Part shown: one piece after another, positions 60,971-64,000 of the stretch | Layout: every line of letters begins with the position of its first letter | How positions within the stretch are numbered: the first letter of the stretch is position 1 | Assembly: GCF_031834595.1 (NCBI RefSeq) | Contig: NZ_CP115541.1 | Span: 4,024,501-4,088,500, forward strand | Origin: Stenotrophomonas oahuensis | GTDB lineage: Bacteria > Pseudomonadota > Gammaproteobacteria > Xanthomonadales > Xanthomonadaceae | Direction of reading: 5' to 3' | Length of the DNA stretch: 64,000 bases | Made by a program: the position numbers and the translations under genes | The notes under the pieces: model-generated | The model's input: only the letters and a program-made list of their open reading frames with translations | The model's database searches: none | What the model was told of the DNA's origin: nothing

Positions 60971-61542
60971 CAGACGCCCCCCACTTTTGACTGCAACTGC
61001 AGGAACGCCCGCCGCAGGTGTGACTTCACCGTGCCCAGCGGCATGCCCAGGGCCAGGGAGATTTCGCCGTGGCTTTTGGCCTCGAAATACGACATACGCA
61101 CCAACCTTGCCTGCACTGCCGGCAGCTCCTGGATGCGCTGGCGTAAGCGCGCATCATCAGCAAACTGCTCGGCGCTGGTGCGCTCCGGCACGTCCTGCTC
61201 GGCGGCCTGCTCCACCACAGCCTGTGCATGCGCCCAGCCGCGCTCGTGGCGCACCCGGTCAATGTGCAGATTGCGCGCGATCCGGAACAGCCACGTGCTC
61301 AGCGCGCTCTGCGCCGGGTCGAAGTGATCGGCGTGCAGCCACAACCGCAGCAGGCTCTCCTGCGCCAGTTCCTCGCCGATGCCATCCGGCGCGCCCAGGC
61401 CACGCAGGTACACGCACAGCCGCGGCATGAAATAGTCGTAGATGCGCATGAAACACTCGCGGTCGCGGAACTGCGCCACGCCGGCCATGTCGCCGGCCCA
61501 GTTGATGGGGTCGCTCGTCGGCTGCGGTGAAGCTGAGGCCAT
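60970..61542 (-). CDS. rpoE: ECF sigma factor, RpoE/ChrR-controlled (ECF11-like)
   Basis: 190 residues from the ATG at 61542. Region 2 (VYLRGLGAPDGIGEELAQES, TWLFRIARNLHIDRVRHERG) and region 4 (LVRMSYFEAKSHGEISLALG, MPLGTVKSHLRRAFLQLQSK) are clear. The directly linked chrR makes it a singlet-oxygen-response sigma. A promoter with TGCATCC-N16-CGTA lies upstream on the same strand, so it should control itself. The in-frame ATG at 61590, 40 bases after the -10 element, would add 16 residues and also lies on the predicted transcript; neither has a good ribosome site. The symbol follows Rhodobacter usage; this is not the E. coli envelope-stress RpoE. Confidence 0.92.
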   Translation of the reverse strand: MASASPQPTSDPINWAGDMAGVAQFRDRECFMRIYDYFMPRLCVYLRGLGAPDGIGEELAQESLLRLWLHADHFDPAQSALSTWLFRIARNLHIDRVRHERGWAHAQAVVEQAAEQDVPERTSAEQFADDARLRQRIQELPAVQARLVRMSYFEAKSHGEISLALGMPLGTVKSHLRRAFLQLQSKVGGV

Positions 61543-61629
61543 GCGGGCGGTCTCGAAGCAGGTCGTCGCGTTGTTGCGCTCAGAGTACATCGGCGGTGGG
61601 GGCGGTCAAGTGGCAGGACATGACCTTCC

Positions 61630-61656
61630 TACGCACCACAGCTGCAATTGGATGCA
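61630..61656 (-). promoter_or_regulatory. ECF-sigma promoter of the sigma/chrR operon
   Basis: On the minus strand TGCATCC (61656-61650), then 16 bases, then CGTA (61633-61630). The -35 element is the mirror image of that of the divergent promoter at 61670, giving a 9-bp inverted repeat (TTGGATGCA/TGCATCCAA, spacer 13). Expected to be read by the sigma factor it controls. Confidence 0.75.
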
Positions 61657-61669
61657 GACCAAAGTCGCA

Positions 61670-61696
61670 TGCATCCAAACGCCGCCGCCCTGCGTA
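61670..61696 (+). promoter_or_regulatory. ECF-sigma promoter of the desaturase operon
   Basis: TGCATCC (61670-61676), 16 bases, CGTA (61693-61696), 32 bases before the desaturase ATG. Same elements and spacing as at 61630-61656 (minus) and 11806-11832 (plus). The -35 sequence resembles the TGATCC type known for RpoE-ChrR sigma factors. Confidence 0.75.
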
Positions 61697-61728
61697 GAAC
61701 AGTTACGCACTCCACAGGAAGCGCTTTC

Positions 61729-62679
61729 ATGGCCGCTGCGGCACCCCCGCCTCGTCGTTCACGCCTGCACCAGACGGTGCGCCGCTGGTTTGACACCTCG
61801 GCAAGTGAACCCTGCGTGGATGCCGCGTCTGCACGGCGTGTGGACTGGCTGCGCGCCCTGCCCTTCGTGCTGCTGCATCTGGGCTGCCTGGGGGTGATCT
61901 GGGTAGGGATCTCCTGGACAGCCGTAGGCGTTGCGGTGGCACTGTATGCGGTGCGGATGTTCGCCATCACCGGCTTCTATCATCGCTATTTCTCTCATAA
62001 AACTTTCACTACCTCACGTCCGGTGCAGTTCGCATTTGCAGTCATCGGCGCAGCCAGCGTGCAGCGCGGCCCGCTCTGGTGGGCGGCGCACCATCGTCAC
62101 CATCACCGCCACGCCGACCAGCCGCTGGACCCCCATTCACCTAACCACGGCGGGTTCTGGCGCAGCCATATGGGCTGGTTCCTCACCCGTGAGGCATTCG
62201 TCACAGATTTCAGCCGTATTCCCGACCTGGCGCGTTTTCCTGAACTCCGCTGGCTGGATAGATTCGATACTGTGGTACCGGTGTTGCTGGCCGTTGTGCT
62301 GTATGCGCTGGGTGAAGCATTGGCGCACTTTGCGCCGTCGCTGCACACCAGCGGCGCGCAGTTGCTTGTGTGGGGCTTCTTCATCTCCACCGTTGTACTG
62401 TTCCATGCAACGGTCACCATCAATTCGCTGGCACACCGTTTTGGCCGGCGCCGTTTTCCCACCCAGGACGACAGCCGCAACAACCTCTGGCTGGCCCTGC
62501 TCACCTTTGGCGAGGGCTGGCACAACAACCACCACTTCTTTCCGGGAACAGTTCGGCAGGGCTTCCGCTGGTGGGAAGTCGACATTACCTGGTACGGGCT
62601 GCGCGGCATGGCGGCACTGGGCCTGGTCAGTGGTCTGAAGCCGATCCCGGAATGGGTATTGACCAAGGCGAGGTACTGA
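61729..62679 (+). CDS. Fatty acid (acyl-CoA-type) desaturase
   Basis: 316 residues from the ATG at 61729 (AGGAAG before it). The three histidine boxes of membrane di-iron desaturases are present: HRYFSH (85-90), HHRHHH (near 122) and HNNHH (near 264, GEGWHNNHHFFPG). Four hydrophobic helices. Closest type is the delta-9 acyl desaturase, introducing double bases' equivalent in lipids, that is, C=C bonds in fatty acyl chains at the inner membrane. First gene of an operon with a flavoprotein and DUF1365, under the ECF-sigma promoter. A role in lipid remodelling on singlet-oxygen stress is inferred from this control. Confidence 0.92.
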   Translation: MAAAAPPPRRSRLHQTVRRWFDTSASEPCVDAASARRVDWLRALPFVLLHLGCLGVIWVGISWTAVGVAVALYAVRMFAITGFYHRYFSHKTFTTSRPVQFAFAVIGAASVQRGPLWWAAHHRHHHRHADQPLDPHSPNHGGFWRSHMGWFLTREAFVTDFSRIPDLARFPELRWLDRFDTVVPVLLAVVLYALGEALAHFAPSLHTSGAQLLVWGFFISTVVLFHATVTINSLAHRFGRRRFPTQDDSRNNLWLALLTFGEGWHNNHHFFPGTVRQGFRWWEVDITWYGLRGMAALGLVSGLKPIPEWVLTKARY

Positions 62680-62681
62680 TC

Positions 62682-63959
62682 ATGCGCATCGCGGTCATTG
62701 GTTCGGGCATTGCAGGGTTGGCCACCGCATACTGGCTGGATGGCGAACACGAAGTCACCCTGTTCGAAGGTGAGGATTATCTCGGCGGGCACACCCACAC
62801 CCACGACGTGAAAGTCGCCGGCCAGAGCATGGCCGTAGACACTGGCTTCATCGTCTTCAATCCACAGCACTATCCGCTGCTCAGCGGTCTGCTCAACGAG
62901 TTGGGGGTGGCGTCCCAGCCCACCACCATGAGCTTCTCCGCGCATAGCGAGCGCACCGGCGTGGAGTACAACGCGACCTCGCTGGACGGCCTGTTCTGCC
63001 AGCGCCGGAATCTTCTGTCACCGCGCTTCTGGGGCATGTTGCGCGATCTGCGGCGTTTCTATCGGGAAGCACCGGCACTGCTGGATGAGCCCGAAGGCCC
63101 CACCCTCGGCCAGTACCTGCGCCGGCATCGCTATGGCTCCGCCTTCGTGCAGGAGCACCTGCTGCCGATGGCGTCGGCGCTCTGGTCTTCGCCGACGGCA
63201 CAGATCCTCGATTTCCCTGCACGCTACCTCGTGCAGTTCATGGCCAACCACCAGATGCTGCAGATGACCGAGCGCCCCGAGTGGCGCGTGGTCAGCGGCG
63301 GTTCGGCGCGTTACATCGATGCACTGCGCAAGCGCTGGCACGTGCGCGAGCGCATTGGCTGCCCGGTGTACCGGGTCGAGCGCACGCAATGGGGCGCGCT
63401 GGTCTACACCCTCACCACGGTAGAAGGTTTCGACCACGTGGTGTTCGCCTGCCACAGTGACGAAGCGCTGGCGATCCTGAAAGATCCCGACCCGGTCGAA
63501 CACGAGGTGCTGGGCGCGATCCAGTACCAGGCCAACCAGGCCGTGCTGCACACCGACGCCAGCCTGTTGCCGCGCAATCGCAAGGCCTGGGCGGCATGGA
63601 ACGCGCACATCCCCAACGACACCCGCGCGCCCTGCACGGTCAGCTATTACATGAATGCCCTGCAGGGCCTGCCGGGTGACACCCCGCTGATCGTCACCCT
63701 CAACCGCACCGCCGACATCGACCCTTCGAAGATACTGAAACGCTGCTACTACGCCCACCCGGTTCACGACCACGCGGCCGTGCGGGCACAGGAACGCTGG
63801 GCCGAGGTGCAGGGCCGCCGCAATACCTGGTTTGCCGGCGCGTACTGGGGCTGGGGCTTCCATGAAGATGGCATCCGCAGCGCACGGCGTGTGGTGGATG
63901 CGCTGCGCGCTGCCACTGCAGGCCAGGAAGAGGTGCCGTGGGAGGTGGCCATCGCATGA
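62682..63959 (+). CDS. NAD(P)/FAD-dependent oxidoreductase (amine-oxidase fold) of the lipid cluster
   Basis: 425 residues. It opens MRIAVIGSGIAGLATAYWLD, the dinucleotide-binding GxGxxG, followed by EGEDYLGGHTHT, the second FAD motif. VSGGSARYIDALRKRW and FAGAYWGWGFHEDGIRSARR complete the family pattern. It starts 2 bases after the desaturase stop and overlaps the DUF1365 gene by 4 bases. The same set of flavoprotein, DUF1365 and a cyclopropane-synthase-like methyltransferase recurs in many bacteria next to RpoE/ChrR and has been tied to unusual fatty acids; the exact reaction is not settled here. Confidence 0.9.
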   Translation: MRIAVIGSGIAGLATAYWLDGEHEVTLFEGEDYLGGHTHTHDVKVAGQSMAVDTGFIVFNPQHYPLLSGLLNELGVASQPTTMSFSAHSERTGVEYNATSLDGLFCQRRNLLSPRFWGMLRDLRRFYREAPALLDEPEGPTLGQYLRRHRYGSAFVQEHLLPMASALWSSPTAQILDFPARYLVQFMANHQMLQMTERPEWRVVSGGSARYIDALRKRWHVRERIGCPVYRVERTQWGALVYTLTTVEGFDHVVFACHSDEALAILKDPDPVEHEVLGAIQYQANQAVLHTDASLLPRNRKAWAAWNAHIPNDTRAPCTVSYYMNALQGLPGDTPLIVTLNRTADIDPSKILKRCYYAHPVHDHAAVRAQERWAEVQGRRNTWFAGAYWGWGFHEDGIRSARRVVDALRAATAGQEEVPWEVAIA

Positions 63960-64000
63960 GCGCCAGCGCGCTGTATGTCGGGCAGGTCACCCATCGCCGG
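63956..64000 (+). CDS. DUF1365 family protein, 5' end only
   Basis: Fifteen codons are visible: MSASALYVGQVTHRR, the characteristic beginning of DUF1365 proteins (SALYxGxVxHRR). ATGA overlap with the flavoprotein gene supports the start. The rest lies beyond the window; a cyclopropane-fatty-acid-synthase-like gene is expected after it. Confidence 0.8.
   Translation, partial: MSASALYVGQVTHRR

Noticed and set aside
1..64000. RNA genes, CRISPR arrays, insertion sequences, prophage or integron signs
   Set aside because: I looked for tRNA-like cloverleafs, regularly spaced repeats, transposase and integrase motifs and found none that I could support.

Overview
The window looks like a chromosomal segment of a high-GC gammaproteobacterium of the Xanthomonadaceae, most probably Stenotrophomonas or a close relative. 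Reasons: dispersed palindromes that begin with GTAG (SMAG-type REP elements), a TonB receptor followed by a SapC-family gene, an effector with the C-terminal XVIPCD domain that Xanthomonadales use for their antibacterial type IV secretion system, and the general gene content. I saw no rRNA, tRNA, CRISPR array, transposase or prophage. No gene-free stretch exceeds 300 bases.

Layout. 1-5.2 kb: a TonB-dependent receptor with a SapC-family gene, divergent from a LacI regulator with a perfect palindromic operator between them. 5.3-8.8 kb: a tautomerase and a subtilisin-type autotransporter. 8.9-9.8 kb: a lower-GC pair, a nucleotidyltransferase and a small partner, resembling a toxin-antitoxin or defence module. 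9.9-15.7 kb: small secreted and membrane proteins, a broken YeeE/YedE pair, a secreted protein plus DUF2878 operon, and a CPBP protease. 15.7-21.5 kb: an S9 lipoprotein peptidase, a soluble hybrid histidine kinase, a monooxygenase and an S41 peptidase. 21.6-25 kb: a second autotransporter. 25-30.1 kb: a LysR gene divergent from a three-subunit periplasmic dehydrogenase (gluconate/polyol type). 30.1-34.4 kb: a membrane protein, an MFS-TetR operon with its operator, and a ClC channel. 34.5-37.7 kb: an outer-membrane porin plus a BCCT transporter. 37.7-39.6 kb: the XVIPCD effector. 39.7-45.6 kb: a catabolic operon (CoA-transferase, HMG-CoA-lyase-like enzyme, GntP permease, OprD porin) with a LysR gene. 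45.6-48.5 kb: a large sulfatase and a membrane protein. 49-51.8 kb: an SPFH, zinc-ribbon and small membrane protein operon. 52-57.6 kb: a DJ-1-like protein, an OmpR-type two-component pair, a PAS kinase and moeA. 57.6-60.1 kb: a large hybrid kinase. 60.2-64 kb: an ECF sigma factor and ChrR anti-sigma, divergent from a desaturase, a flavoprotein and the start of a DUF1365 gene.

The strongest single observation is regulatory. The motif TGCATCC, 16 bases, CGTA occurs three times: back to back between the sigma/ChrR operon and the desaturase operon, and once about 50 kb away in front of the secreted protein and DUF2878 operon. This predicts one ChrR-controlled (singlet-oxygen-type) regulon joining a lipid-modifying cluster with otherwise unexplained envelope genes. 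Start codons were re-chosen for many genes from Shine-Dalgarno sequences and signal peptides; the alternatives are given in the entries.
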